A stretch of DNA of 64,000 nucleotides from Paraburkholderia panacisoli (GCF_008369935.1 NZ_VTUZ01000009.1:62001-126000); one strand, 5' to 3'. Numbered from the stretch's first letter, positions 8,629 to 17,813 are shown. Program-made: numbers and translations. Notes: generated by a model not told the origin, from the sequence alone.

Positions 8629-9891
8629 ATGAACGAAGACGCCACCCCTCGCCGAGGTTCCATGCACGAAGTGGACACCATCGCATTGGCAGCCTCGCTT
8701 CTGTTCATGCACGGACAGACCACGGAAAAGACTGTCGTCGCGGCGCAGCAACTCGGGCGCACCCTTGGCGTACCGGTCAGGGTGTTGCCGCACTGGGACG
8801 AGCTCGTGGTCGAGCTTGATGACACCACTTTCTCGGAAATTGTCCCCGCCGCGCCGCGAGGCGTAGACATGGGCAAGGTGCTAGCCGTCCAGACGATCGT
8901 GCATCAAGTGTGCGACGGCACCATGTCGACCGCGGCTGCGCGCCCGGCCCTCGTAGCGGCAGGGCGCATGCCATCCGTCGGGATACTTCGCTTCGCCGTC
9001 TTTGCGGCCATCGGCGCGGCGTCTCTCGGCGTGATCTTCGGCGTGTACGATGTGGCGAGCCTGGCGCTGATCGCCATGAGCGCCGGCGCCGGGGCGCTTG
9101 TCCGTCGCTGGCTGGGGAAGCTTGGCGGCAATCCTTTCCTCGAACCGCTGTCCGCGGCCACGATCGCCGGCCTGATCGGCGCCGTCGCCGGTCGCCTCCA
9201 CCTTTCAGACGCGCAATCACTCGTCGCGTTTTGCCCCTGCATGGTGCTGGTTCCCGGCCCGCATATCCTCAACGGTGCGATCGATCTCGCGCGCACACGG
9301 ATCCCGCTGGGCCTCGCACGCCTGACCTATGCCGGTCTCATCGTGCTGATGATCTGTACGGGCTTGCTGATCGGGACGGGCACCGCCGGCGGCGCACTTC
9401 AGGCCGGACCGTCCGCGGCCGCGCCCTTCGCCGCCGATGTCATCGCCGCAGGATGCGCCGTCGCGAGCTTCGGGACTTTCTTTTCGATGCCGTGGCGCCT
9501 GCTGCCCCTGCCAATCGCCGTTGGCATGCTGGCGCACGCGGCGCGCTGGGCGCTGATCTCGATCTTGAGCGCCGATGTCCCGACCGCGGCGTTCTTCGCC
9601 TGTCTTCTGGTCGGCCTGATCGTCGCGCCGATCGTCGATCGCCTACGGCTCCCCTTCGCCGCCGTCGGCTTCTCTGCGATTGTCTCGATGATGCCGGGCT
9701 TCTACCTGTTCCGTGCCGCAAGCACGCTGCTTGAACTGGTCACCGTGGGACCGCGCGCGTCGGCCGAGCTGGTCCCGGCCGTCGTTGCGAACGGCGTCAC
9801 GGCGTTCCTGATCATCCTGGCCATGACCGTTGGACTGGTCCTGCCCCGCATGCTGTTTGAGCGGTTCGCGACCGCGCGCCAGACCGCTTGA
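8629..9891 (+). CDS. Threonine/serine exporter family protein (ThrE; YjjP-YjjB fused form)
   Basis: Inner-membrane exporter of the ThrE family (DUF1212 then the ThrE_2 half). About 420 residues from this start: an N-terminal soluble part (IALAASLLFMHGQTTEKTV, matching the YjjP start) followed by about ten hydrophobic helices from residue 120, with FCPCMVLVPGPHILNG and PFLEPLSAATIAGL in the middle. The frame is open back to 8299, but I choose the ATG at 8629 because GAGGTGG lies four bases before it and the length then equals YjjP plus YjjB. The extra 110 residues upstream resemble nothing I know. Nearest leftward gene is the receiver at 8059. Confidence 0.85.
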   Translation: MNEDATPRRGSMHEVDTIALAASLLFMHGQTTEKTVVAAQQLGRTLGVPVRVLPHWDELVVELDDTTFSEIVPAAPRGVDMGKVLAVQTIVHQVCDGTMSTAAARPALVAAGRMPSVGILRFAVFAAIGAASLGVIFGVYDVASLALIAMSAGAGALVRRWLGKLGGNPFLEPLSAATIAGLIGAVAGRLHLSDAQSLVAFCPCMVLVPGPHILNGAIDLARTRIPLGLARLTYAGLIVLMICTGLLIGTGTAGGALQAGPSAAAPFAADVIAAGCAVASFGTFFSMPWRLLPLPIAVGMLAHAARWALISILSADVPTAAFFACLLVGLIVAPIVDRLRLPFAAVGFSAIVSMMPGFYLFRAASTLLELVTVGPRASAELVPAVVANGVTAFLIILAMTVGLVLPRMLFERFATARQTA

Positions 9892-9923
9892 CTGATCCTC
9901 TGCGAGAACGAGCGCCCGGACCG

Positions 9924-9946
9924 GCATGCTGAAGCATGCTTCTGTT
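9924..9946. terminator. Hairpin between convergent exporter and porin genes
   Basis: GCATGC, TGAA tetraloop, GCATGC, then TTCTGTT on the + strand. It lies 33 bases after the exporter stop and 39 before the end of the convergent porin gene. Short stem, modest T-run, so a weak intrinsic terminator candidate. Confidence 0.4.
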
Positions 9947-9984
9947 GCGCATGATCCGGCGTCCGAGCCTGCTCCCGCGCGACG

Positions 9985-11421
9985 CTACCAGCCATACTTC
10001 AACTCCAGCCCAACATAGTCGGCGTTGCTCCCGCCCAACTCGCGGACGGAATCTCCGACCTGGAAATGAACGGCCTCAACGGCTGCAATCAGGTTGGTCG
10101 CCACGGTCCAGTCAGCACGTATTTGTGCGTAGGCGCCGGTCCATCGCGTGCCGTGGCCAGCGGTACCCGGGACGACAGCACTTCCCTGCTGATAGATGGC
10201 GTCGTTCGTGCTCATCCGCCATTGGAATCCGAGTGCGAACAACAAGGCCAGCTTGCTGGACGGCTTGAGAGTAATCGAGGGCTTCACATGGATGAGGTTG
10301 GCATACCCCGTGTAGCCCGCCAGCGTGAAGTAATATCCATTCGGGAACAGCGGATTGAAGGTCTCGACGCGGCCGTCGTTCAAATGACGGTCACCGGATG
10401 CCGCATCGACCTGCACACCGAAGCGCGGCTTCCAGAGGGAATCGAGCGTGTAACCGAGCAGCGAGCCAACCGCCCATGCAGCAATCGGTTTGTCGCCGAC
10501 GTGGCCCGTTTGGTACATCGACTCCACGTCCCAATCCGTGGCAGCGATTTTCCCCGTATATCGCAGATCAAACACGTTGCGATGCTCATCGCCTTGCGCA
10601 TCGAGGAACCTCGCACCGTCACGGGTGTAAAGCGAATAGTATCCAGACAGGTCTCCAGGCCCAACACCCTGCCGTTCGAAACGCACGCCGCTAAAGGTCA
10701 AATGGCTATTCGACGTGTCGTCGAATACCGTGACATCGCGGTACTGAACGGGCTGGGTCAGGTAACCGATGAAGCGCCATTTCTGATACTCGTAATCGGC
10801 CCAGATAGCGTCGTACGCCTGTCGTACGTTCGGACCGTCGCGAACGGAAATGAACCGTTGAAGGTCGAATGCCATTTCCTGGCGGCCGACGCGGAATTTC
10901 AGCGTTCCGGGCCCAAGCGGACTGACCCACGCAACAAATGCCTGTTCCAGATCGAGCGGATTCTTGTCAACAGGGGTCACCATGTCCTTGCCGAACGGTC
11001 TGGCATCTTCGAGTTGCGCAAAGAATTGAAGGTACGGGCCAATTCGCGCATCCGCACTGACCTGCGCGCGCTGGATCACGTAGGTATCCGGCTGTCCCGA
11101 GCCGATGCCGAATAGAGGCGCATTGTTGATTTCGAGGCGCTCGCGCAGATTGGCCCCGAGCGACAGATACGAATAGGGGTCAGCGCCGAGCGGAATATAT
11201 TTCAGGCTGTCCAGTGGCTTGCGGGGCACACAGGGATTCTTGAGAACGGACCAATCTTCTTGCCAGCGATTGAACATCACGACCGGCCGCTTGGCGTCGC
11301 ACGTCTGAGCCGGCGCGTCGGTCTGCTGAGAGGGTTGCCCCTCGTTATCCGCCCGCGTGTCCTCACAGAACCCGAGCGCAAGCCCTGCAACGGCAATCCC
11401 TATATATGCCGCGAGTTGCAT
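9985..11421 (-). CDS. Alginate-export-type outer-membrane beta-barrel protein
   Basis: Outer-membrane channel of the alginate_exp (AlgE-like) family, 478 residues. Signal peptide about 1-24 (AAYIGIAVAGLALGF then TRADNEG). Mature part has alternating beta-strand character with LRERLEINNAPLFG, YVIQRAQVSADARIGP, FRVGRQEMAFDLQRF and a C-terminal strand ending LELKYGW with terminal aromatic. Such proteins in Burkholderiales usually sit beside catabolic operons and probably admit small substrates rather than alginate; no alginate genes are near. Last gene of a leftward group that starts with XapX at 15894, separated from the YoaK-type gene by 152 bases, so possibly with its own promoter. Confidence 0.87.
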   Translation of the reverse strand: MQLAAYIGIAVAGLALGFCEDTRADNEGQPSQQTDAPAQTCDAKRPVVMFNRWQEDWSVLKNPCVPRKPLDSLKYIPLGADPYSYLSLGANLRERLEINNAPLFGIGSGQPDTYVIQRAQVSADARIGPYLQFFAQLEDARPFGKDMVTPVDKNPLDLEQAFVAWVSPLGPGTLKFRVGRQEMAFDLQRFISVRDGPNVRQAYDAIWADYEYQKWRFIGYLTQPVQYRDVTVFDDTSNSHLTFSGVRFERQGVGPGDLSGYYSLYTRDGARFLDAQGDEHRNVFDLRYTGKIAATDWDVESMYQTGHVGDKPIAAWAVGSLLGYTLDSLWKPRFGVQVDAASGDRHLNDGRVETFNPLFPNGYYFTLAGYTGYANLIHVKPSITLKPSSKLALLFALGFQWRMSTNDAIYQQGSAVVPGTAGHGTRWTGAYAQIRADWTVATNLIAAVEAVHFQVGDSVRELGGSNADYVGLELKYGW

Positions 11422-11573
11422 CCCACGTGGCCTCCCGCCGTGTCAACATTGTTCTTTCTACCTCTATGGAGTGAAGTGCTCCGTCACCGCACGCCTCACG
11501 CACTCTTCGGATGTCGTCAAGTCACCGTCGATGCCCCTCCCTGTAGCATGACCAGCGAGTGCGCCCGCAGGAG

Positions 11574-12266
11574 TCAAGTGGCAAGCTTGCCTACCGCGTT
11601 CCTGTGCATCCAGGCGTGAATTGCCAGCCACGCGACCCCGATTACCGGCAACAGCAGTGCCCAGAAGCCAAAGTTTCTGTAAGCCAGAGCACCGGCGACG
11701 GCGCCGAGCGCGAATGCTGCAATTGCTGGAAGCATTTTGGTAATTCGCGTTCGTGCAGCAGTCTTGATGTCCGCCGCAACGCGTGGCGAACATATGTCGA
11801 GCGCATCGAGAATGACCTGCGTCACGTTGCCGGTCATGACGGTGTTCGGCACACCAGGCCGGGCGACAAGACGGCTGTGGGCGTTCTGGACACCCATCGC
11901 GGTCGCGCCAATCATCCCACACACGACCACTGCCCAATTTTCCGGATTGAACTTGGGTCCGAGCCTGACACCCGCAACGCAGAACGCCAGCAGCAGAAGC
12001 GCCTGCACGGCGTAGAGCATGCACGCGCCGCGCATCGGCGTCTCGGGGTTTGCGCCGCGAATGATGAAGCTGCTCAGCGCCACTCCCAGGATAAAAGCAG
12101 GAAACGCCATCAATTTAAGGAAGACGCCCTGCCCATACCCTGCGATGCCGCCACCAATGAGCACGAAATTCCCCGTCACGTGCGCGGTAAACAAGCCGAA
12201 CAGCGCGACAAAGCTGAGCGTGTCGACATAACCAGCAGTCGCAGAGAGCAAATTATCGTCATTCAT
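11574..12266 (-). CDS. YoaK/DUF1275 family membrane protein
   Basis: Inner-membrane protein of 230 residues with six or seven helices. Family marks: AGYVDTLSFVALFGLFTAHVTGN at the start (in fragments here: AGYVDTLSF, FTAHVTGNFV), GVQNAHSRL and TVMTGNVTQVILDALD in the middle. Function of the family is not established. In the middle of the leftward group between the VOC protein (75 bases upstream) and the porin. Length and motifs are complete, so the gene looks intact. Confidence 0.85.
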   Translation of the reverse strand: MNDDNLLSATAGYVDTLSFVALFGLFTAHVTGNFVLIGGGIAGYGQGVFLKLMAFPAFILGVALSSFIIRGANPETPMRGACMLYAVQALLLLAFCVAGVRLGPKFNPENWAVVVCGMIGATAMGVQNAHSRLVARPGVPNTVMTGNVTQVILDALDICSPRVAADIKTAARTRITKMLPAIAAFALGAVAGALAYRNFGFWALLLPVIGVAWLAIHAWMHRNAVGKLAT

Positions 12267-12340
12267 TGCTCACCCTACCGGGAAGCGTTAGCGAGGATCG
12301 GCTTCCCGGATATTGACACGCCTTTGCTCGTGACGCTGCC

Positions 12341-13258
12341 CTATTTCGCAACCGCGTGAATCTCCGCGATGTATCCGCCCGGGAACTGGACGATTGCGGA
12401 TTCTCTCTGCTCCGACGTGAAAGGCTGCACGAGAACCGAAACACCAGCGGCCTGAGCCTTCTTCATGGTGTCATCGAAGTTCTTCACTTCATACCCGGTC
12501 ATCTCGCGCCCGTGTGGGTACGGCAGATGTCCGTCGGTCACAAAGACGGTCATGTTCCCGAATCCCGACGTCAGTCGAACGCGCCGGAAGGTATCGTTCG
12601 CCCGACCGATTTCAACGCCGGGCGCGCTGTGATTGTCGGAAACCACCTTCCCGTGCGAGAACGCGACCCAGTTTCGGACGAGTGCGTCCGCACGTCCCGG
12701 CGAAACGTACACCCGGTTCTCCGGAACGGTCTCGAGCGCCTCGTAGTTCGGAGCCTGCGTATGCCAGTAGAGTTGCATGTGCACGCCGCCCGGCCATGAG
12801 ATGACTGCATCACGCCCAATCGGGTCCGCAAAGGTATCGACCACGACGTCAGCACCATGAGCCTTCGCCGATTTCATCGCGCCGTCCATGTCCGTGACGA
12901 GGTAGCCGGTACGCTCGTCACCAAACGGATGCGGAATCGGTGTCTTGAAGCCGAACACCGAAATCGTACCCACCGGCGTGAAGACCAGTTGGGACATCGT
13001 CTGGCTCGGTGTCGGCGTCACCTGGAAGACGCCTTGCTGCGATTTGTGGCCGCCAAACGTAGCGACGACGCTGTCCGTGAACTTGTCGAAGTCCTCCGGT
13101 GCCACATACACGTGAGTGGTGTCGTACTGCGGCCCGACCGAGAAAGACGCCGACTGCGGCGTCCCAATGTTGGCCTTTCCGAAAGAAGTCGACGGTGCAC
13201 TTGCCACCAGACCGAGAGCAAGAGCAACGGCGAGACCGAGGAATTGAAAGTTGCGCAT
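12341..13258 (-). CDS. Exported VOC (glyoxalase-like) protein with two modules
   Basis: 305-residue protein with a Sec signal (FLGLAVALALGLVASAPS, cleavage near SFGKA), so probably periplasmic. Two vicinal-oxygen-chelate modules follow: about 45-170 (DTTHVYVAPEDFDKF, GYLVTDMDGAMKSAK, ISWPGGVHMQLYW) and 175-300 (NRVYVSPGRADALV, GYEVKNFDDTMKKAQ, VQFPGGYIAEIH). Metal-type residues His/Glu are visible (THVYV, AEIHAV). Exported VOC proteins are less common than cytosolic ones. Reaction unknown. 24 bases downstream of the DoxX stop, likely one transcript. AGGA site before the start. Confidence 0.85.
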   Translation of the reverse strand: MRNFQFLGLAVALALGLVASAPSTSFGKANIGTPQSASFSVGPQYDTTHVYVAPEDFDKFTDSVVATFGGHKSQQGVFQVTPTPSQTMSQLVFTPVGTISVFGFKTPIPHPFGDERTGYLVTDMDGAMKSAKAHGADVVVDTFADPIGRDAVISWPGGVHMQLYWHTQAPNYEALETVPENRVYVSPGRADALVRNWVAFSHGKVVSDNHSAPGVEIGRANDTFRRVRLTSGFGNMTVFVTDGHLPYPHGREMTGYEVKNFDDTMKKAQAAGVSVLVQPFTSEQRESAIVQFPGGYIAEIHAVAK

Positions 13259-13282
13259 GATAGTGAGTTTCCTGTCCTTTTT

Positions 13283-13705
13283 TTAGACGCGAGAGCGTCG
13301 CTCACCGCTGGCCAGATAGGTGAGCATCACGAAGGCGGCAACCAACCCCAGGTGCTCAAAGAAACTGTTCAACGCAATGAAGCGCGCCACACCTTCCAGA
13401 CGCCAGAAGTTGTTCGCCACGAGCATCGCCACCACCGTCAATGCAGCCAGCGCTCCCGCTCCGAGCCACGTGAATCTGTTGAAGATGACGCACAGGGAGC
13501 CGGCAATCTCCACGAAGATTGCCAAGGTAGCCCAAAGCCACCCCGGATGGAGACCGAAGTGCACCTGCTCAGCGACCGCGGCGTCGAAATGCATCAGCTT
13601 GGTGACACCGCCAATGAGGTACGCCGAGACCACACAGATGCGGACCAATGGCATCACCCACGGTTGACGAAGCAGCGCCGCTACCCAGGATGGACTGTCC
13701 ACCAT
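13283..13705 (-). CDS. DoxX family membrane protein
   Basis: 140 residues with four predicted helices (VRICVVSAYLIGGVTKL, GWLWATLAIFVEIAGSLCVI, ALAALTVVAMLVA, FFEHLGLVAAFVML). DoxX-family inner-membrane proteins are linked to redox or thiosulfate metabolism in some organisms, but most are unassigned. The HFGLHPGWLWATLAIFVEI region is typical. The ATG at 13705 lies 12 bases after the amidohydrolase stop at 13718, consistent with co-transcription and perhaps coupling. Confidence 0.83.
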   Translation of the reverse strand: MVDSPSWVAALLRQPWVMPLVRICVVSAYLIGGVTKLMHFDAAVAEQVHFGLHPGWLWATLAIFVEIAGSLCVIFNRFTWLGAGALAALTVVAMLVANNFWRLEGVARFIALNSFFEHLGLVAAFVMLTYLASGERRSRV

Positions 13706-13717
13706 TGGCCCCTCGCC

Positions 13718-15607
13718 CTAGACCGCCCAGCACGCGCATCCCAGCGCTCCCCAAAAGCCCGTGTAGTCCGACGTCGGCGCATTGCCGAGCCACGCGCGCC
13801 GATGGTCGTGGCCGTGAACGCGGCAAGCGCGCGCGCAGTCACATGCTGTCGACGCCACCTGCTGAAGCGGCGCGCCGGACTCGCCGCCCTGCTTCCACGC
13901 GGCAAAGCCGCCATACTTTCGCACCGGTGACCAGTCAGGCATCGCCGGAGGGGGCGGACTATCGTCCAGCGAGGCGAATTCGCCCGTCGCATACACAACC
14001 TTGCCTCCTACGACCGTAAGCAACGACGACGTTCCAGCGATGTCGTCCTCGGCGCAACCAAAGAAGTCGCGGTCAGGGACGATGAGGTCCGCGAGCTGAC
14101 CCACTGCGATCTGCCCTTTCTTGCCGACTTCATTCGAGAACCAGGTGACCTTCTCGGTCCACATGCGCAGGGCCGTCTCACGGTCCAGACAGTTGCGCTG
14201 CGGATAAATGCGCAGGCCGCCGACCGTCTTGCCGGTCACCAACCAGGCGAGGGAGACCCATGGGTTATAGGACGCAACTCGTGTCGCGTCGGTCCCCGCC
14301 GACGTGTGAATCCCCTTCTCGAGCATTCGCGAAACAGGAGGCGTGCCCTCAGCAGCTTTCTCACCATATCGCTCGACGAAATACTCGCCCTGGTACGCCA
14401 TTCGATGCTGGACGGCAACGCCCCCGCCGAGCGCGGCGATGCGGTCCATCGACTTCTCGGTAACGGTTTCCGCGTGGTCGAAGAACCAGTTCAGGCCGGC
14501 AAGGGGTGTGTCGCGGTTCACCTTCTCGAAGACGTCGAGCGCACGACTGATGGTCTCGTCGTATGTCGCATGCATGCGCCACGGCCAGCGATTCTCCACG
14601 AGCACGCGGACGACGCCTTCGAGGTCGCCCTCCATCTCCGGAGGCATGTCCGGGCGCGCCACCCTGAAGTCCTCGAAGTCAGCCGCGGAGAACGTGAGCA
14701 TCTCGCCTGCGCCGTTGTGCCTGAAGTAGTCGTTCCCGTCCTTATACTTCGATGTCTTCGTCCAGTTGAGGAAGTCTTCCTTCTCACCCTTGGGCTTTTG
14801 CGTGAACAGGTTGTAGGCAAGCCTGATGGTCAGCAGTCCCTGGGCGTCAAGCTTCCGGACCACCTCGTAGTCCTCCGGGAAGTTCTGGAAACCGCCGCCG
14901 GCATCAATGGCTCCGGTGACGCCCAATCTGTTCAGCTCGCGCATGAAATGCCGGGTCGAGTTCAGCTGATATTCGAGAGGAAGCTTGGGGCCCTTCGCCA
15001 ACGTCGCATAGAGGATGGCCGCGTTGGGCTTCGCGAGGAGCAACCCGGTCGGATTGCCCGCGCTATCGCGCACGATCTCGCCTCCAGGGGGCTCAGGCGT
15101 GTCCTTCGTGTAGCCCACCACTCGCAGCGCCGCGGCGTTCAGCAGCGCGCGGTCGTAAAGGTGCAGCATGAAAACCGGCGTGTCCGGTGCGGCCGCGTTC
15201 AGTTCCTCGATGGTCGGCAAGCGACGCTCGTCGAACTGGTGCTCCGTGAACCCACCGACGACACGTACCCATTGAGGCGGCGGCGTGATAGCGACCTGCG
15301 CCTTGAGCATCTCCATGGCGGTCGACAGTGAGCGCACACCATCCCAGCGAAGCTCCATGTTGAAATTCAACCCGCCACGGATGATGTGGAGATGGTTGTC
15401 GATCAACCCCGGAAGAGCTGAGCGTCCCTTCAGGTCGACCGTGCGCGTAGTATCGGACTTGAGCTGACTGATCTCGCTGTCGCCGCCGACGGCAACGAAT
15501 CTACCGTCCCTGATCGCAACCGCAGTGACGGTTGGCTTCGATTTATCTAACGTGGTGAACCGGCCATTAAGAAGAATCAAGTCCGGCGCCTGCTGGTGAG
15601 ATGTCAT
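13718..15607 (-). CDS. Amidohydrolase family protein (YtcJ / amidohydrolase 3 type)
   Basis: Metal-dependent hydrolase of 629 residues, about 60-80 longer than many YtcJ proteins because of a C-terminal extension after DSPPPPAMPDWSPVRKYGG. N-terminal beta-strands ILLNGRFTTLDKSKP and VAIRDGRFVAVGG. Metal-binding HxH in LIDNHLHIIRGG; further His in WRMHATYDETI and FFDHAETV; Asp in HTSAGTDATR. The last about 70 residues are Cys/Trp-rich (ACDCARACRVHGH, GALGCACWAV), unusual for the family. Starts in a 4-base ATGA overlap with the XapX stop, so translationally coupled. Substrate unknown; likely an amide or carbamate. Confidence 0.87.
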   Translation of the reverse strand: MTSHQQAPDLILLNGRFTTLDKSKPTVTAVAIRDGRFVAVGGDSEISQLKSDTTRTVDLKGRSALPGLIDNHLHIIRGGLNFNMELRWDGVRSLSTAMEMLKAQVAITPPPQWVRVVGGFTEHQFDERRLPTIEELNAAAPDTPVFMLHLYDRALLNAAALRVVGYTKDTPEPPGGEIVRDSAGNPTGLLLAKPNAAILYATLAKGPKLPLEYQLNSTRHFMRELNRLGVTGAIDAGGGFQNFPEDYEVVRKLDAQGLLTIRLAYNLFTQKPKGEKEDFLNWTKTSKYKDGNDYFRHNGAGEMLTFSAADFEDFRVARPDMPPEMEGDLEGVVRVLVENRWPWRMHATYDETISRALDVFEKVNRDTPLAGLNWFFDHAETVTEKSMDRIAALGGGVAVQHRMAYQGEYFVERYGEKAAEGTPPVSRMLEKGIHTSAGTDATRVASYNPWVSLAWLVTGKTVGGLRIYPQRNCLDRETALRMWTEKVTWFSNEVGKKGQIAVGQLADLIVPDRDFFGCAEDDIAGTSSLLTVVGGKVVYATGEFASLDDSPPPPAMPDWSPVRKYGGFAAWKQGGESGAPLQQVASTACDCARACRVHGHDHRRAWLGNAPTSDYTGFWGALGCACWAV

Positions 15608-15894
15608 GAACGCTTCTCCTCAGACGATACTCCCGCCATGGGTCGAGGTCCTCCGGAGTTCCGGCCAGGCAAAGACCCAAACAGGTGTTGATTGCAATGC
15701 TCCTCCTTCCAGGCCACACGCAGGTTGGCTCCGGAAAGCATTTTCTTTGCAACCGGGAAGATCTGTTCGCCCGCGAGTATGCCTAAAAGGCCCACCAGGG
15801 CGACGATAGGAGGCGCCGGTGACGGCACGCCAATCAAGCTATAGACCACGCCTACCAGGATGCCAGCCAGCAGCGAAAGCACATACGCTTTCAT
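15604..15894 (-). CDS. XapX (DUF1427) small membrane protein, copy 1
   Basis: 96 residues starting at the ATG at 15894, preceded by GGAGGGTTGGTCG. Two hydrophobic segments with the XapX core MKAYVLSLLAGILVGVVYSL and SPAPPIVALVGLLGILAGEQ; tail polar. Function unknown; XapX proteins commonly accompany isochorismatase-like hydrolases and amidohydrolases. First gene of the leftward operon; its last codons overlap the amidohydrolase start. Paralogue of the gene at 17178, which lies beyond the divergent YcaC-type hydrolase. Confidence 0.85.
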   Translation of the reverse strand: MKAYVLSLLAGILVGVVYSLIGVPSPAPPIVALVGLLGILAGEQIFPVAKKMLSGANLRVAWKEEHCNQHLFGSLPGRNSGGPRPMAGVSSEEKRS

Positions 15895-16328
15895 CGACCA
15901 ACCCTCCTCCAGTGCGCCGCAAGCAGTCACTCGCGACGACGAACACGAAGCCGAAAACTGGACGCGCTCCGGCACGATTTATACAAACTTCCGAGCAATA
16001 CACATGATGACAAAGACAAGACGAGCAACCCGCTATCGAAGGACGACGGGTCTTTCGCTTTCCTCGCAGCTTATGACTTTCCATCTCCAAAGAAAAGCAT
16101 CCTGTCGGCATCGAACACATACATAAAACCCTGATATCGCCATCCGCCGCTTCACATCCGGACAATGTGGACTATGCTTCTTCTGGACCACTAGACGGCA
16201 TTGCTCATGTCTTGTTTCTCCAGCGAGAGGCACGTCGTTATTGGCTCCATTAGAGCAACGCGAGTGGCTCTTCCGGCGCTCAAATCTGGCGCGACGATTT
16301 GTTAGAACCTCATAGAACGGGTGGCATC
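15895..16328. other. Divergent promoter region (XapX operon / YcaC-type hydrolase)
   Basis: 434 bases between two divergent starts. No coding-like frame stands out. Must contain promoters for both directions; no clear palindrome or -35/-10 pair was identified by eye. Confidence 0.5.
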
Positions 16329-17018
16329 ATGAGCAAAGAGAAACTGGAAGTACTTACTCCGACCAACAGCCAGATCATCTTCATCGACCAACAGCCTCAG
16401 ATGGCCTTTGGCGTCCAGTCAATCGACCGGCAAGTATTGAAGAACAACGTCGTCGGACTGGCGAAGGCGGCGAAGACTTTCAATATTCCGACGATCATCA
16501 CGACGGTCGAGAGCGAAAGCTTCTCCGGCTTCACGTACCCCGAGCTGCTCGACGTGTTCCCGGACCAGCCCACGCTCGAGCGAACCTCGATGAACTCGTG
16601 GGACGATCAGAAGGTCCGCGACGCGCTCAAGAAAAACGGCCGGAACAAGGTCGTCGTCGCCGGCCTGTGGACGGAGGTCTGCAACACGACGTTCGCGCTC
16701 TGCGCGATGCTCGAAGGCGGCTACGAAATCTACATGGTCGCCGATGCATCCGGCGCCACGTCGAAGGACGCGCACGACTACGCAATGCAACGGATGGTCC
16801 AGGCCGGTGCCGTCCCGGTCACATGGCAACAGGTCATGCTCGAGTGGCAGCGCGACTGGGCGCGCAAAGAAACGTATGACGCCGTGATGAAAATCGTGAA
16901 GGAACATTCCGGTGCATACGGGATGGGCGTCGACTACGCCTACACGATGGTTCATAAGGCCCCCCAGCGCAGCGAAACAAAGCACGAGTCTCTCGCCGCG
17001 GTCCCGGCGAAGACCTGA
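16329..17018 (+). CDS. Isochorismatase-like cysteine hydrolase (YcaC type)
   Basis: Cytosolic hydrolase of 229 residues of the isochorismatase/YcaC superfamily. Asp in FIDQQPQM, Lys-type position in GRNKVVVAGLWTEVCN, and the nucleophilic Cys in LWTEVCNTTFALCA. The N-terminus LTPTNSQIIFIDQQPQMAFG is characteristic of YcaC-like members; physiological substrate generally unknown. I start at the ATG at 16329 (MSKEKLEV) rather than an in-frame codon at 16299, since the upstream residues are not family-like. Divergent from the XapX/amidohydrolase operon and followed on the same strand by a second XapX gene, a grouping that suggests a shared pathway for amide or nitrogen-containing substrates. Confidence 0.88.
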   Translation: MSKEKLEVLTPTNSQIIFIDQQPQMAFGVQSIDRQVLKNNVVGLAKAAKTFNIPTIITTVESESFSGFTYPELLDVFPDQPTLERTSMNSWDDQKVRDALKKNGRNKVVVAGLWTEVCNTTFALCAMLEGGYEIYMVADASGATSKDAHDYAMQRMVQAGAVPVTWQQVMLEWQRDWARKETYDAVMKIVKEHSGAYGMGVDYAYTMVHKAPQRSETKHESLAAVPAKT

Positions 17019-17177
17019 CGGGGCGCCGCATCCTGAGCTGAAACGGGAGGCTCGCAGCCGGAATCATCATTCCGGTGCGGGCCGTTCAGCGCAACGTCGA
17101 TCGCTACGACCTGCATGCCAATAGTTCGCGATGGCCATCGAGCACGCTGATACGCGAGTCCGAGGAATTTTCGACCG

Positions 17178-17456
17178 ATGAAACCTTATATTCTCTCGCT
17201 TCTTGGTGGCATTCTCGCCGGCGCGATATACAGCCTGATTCGCGTACGCTCGCCGGCGCCGCCAATGGTGGCCCTCGTGGGATTGCTGGGGATGGTTCTC
17301 GGGGCGCAAATCATTCCAACTGGACGTCAGCTTCTGGCGAGCACCACGCTTCCGTTTGCAAAAGCAGAGGTGCTGCAGACGCGCACTACGCATTCGCCAC
17401 CTTCGAATAACGCTAGACTGATTTCGCGCACGCCCGCCAACGTCTCACCGAACTGA
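17178..17456 (+). CDS. XapX (DUF1427) small membrane protein, copy 2
   Basis: 92 residues. MKPYILSLLGGILAGAIYSL and SPAPPMVALVGLLGMVLGAQ match copy 1 at 15604-15894 almost position by position; tails differ. GAGGAA lies before the ATG. 159 bases after the hydrolase stop on the same strand. Two predicted helices. Role unknown. The pair of XapX genes flanking the hydrolase in opposite directions looks like an old local duplication. Confidence 0.82.
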   Translation: MKPYILSLLGGILAGAIYSLIRVRSPAPPMVALVGLLGMVLGAQIIPTGRQLLASTTLPFAKAEVLQTRTTHSPPSNNARLISRTPANVSPN

Positions 17457-17813
17457 ATCCAGCAGCCTTGCGTCGACGGCTCGGGGAATATGGGGTATGC
17501 GCCCGGCATGCGCTCTTGTCGCGGTGAACTGGTGCATGGCCCGTCGATGCACTGCCGGCCATGGAACCGGAACAACGCGCTGTAGTGCGCGCACATCAGA
17601 ACCTGTACGCTGGCACCTCCTGTTCCATAAGTCCCGTTCTGAAACTCTGAATTTTGCAACTAGCGCGTTGCTTAGGAACACGCGGACGCTCACAATTACT
17701 TCTGCCTGTTCAATCTCTTAAGCAATCGCCCGAGTTTCAGACATCAAACAATACTCGTGAATTGACGCACAAAGTGAGTGGCTCCGCATACAAGATTTAC
17801 GCAATGGTGAACT
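17457..17813. other. Intergenic, no feature recognised
   Basis: 357 bases between XapX copy 2 and the small secreted protein. No coding-like frame, strong hairpin or repeat was seen. Confidence 0.4.

Noticed and set aside
9985..11421. True alginate exporter (algE)
   Set aside because: No alginate synthesis genes around; the family in Burkholderiales is broad.
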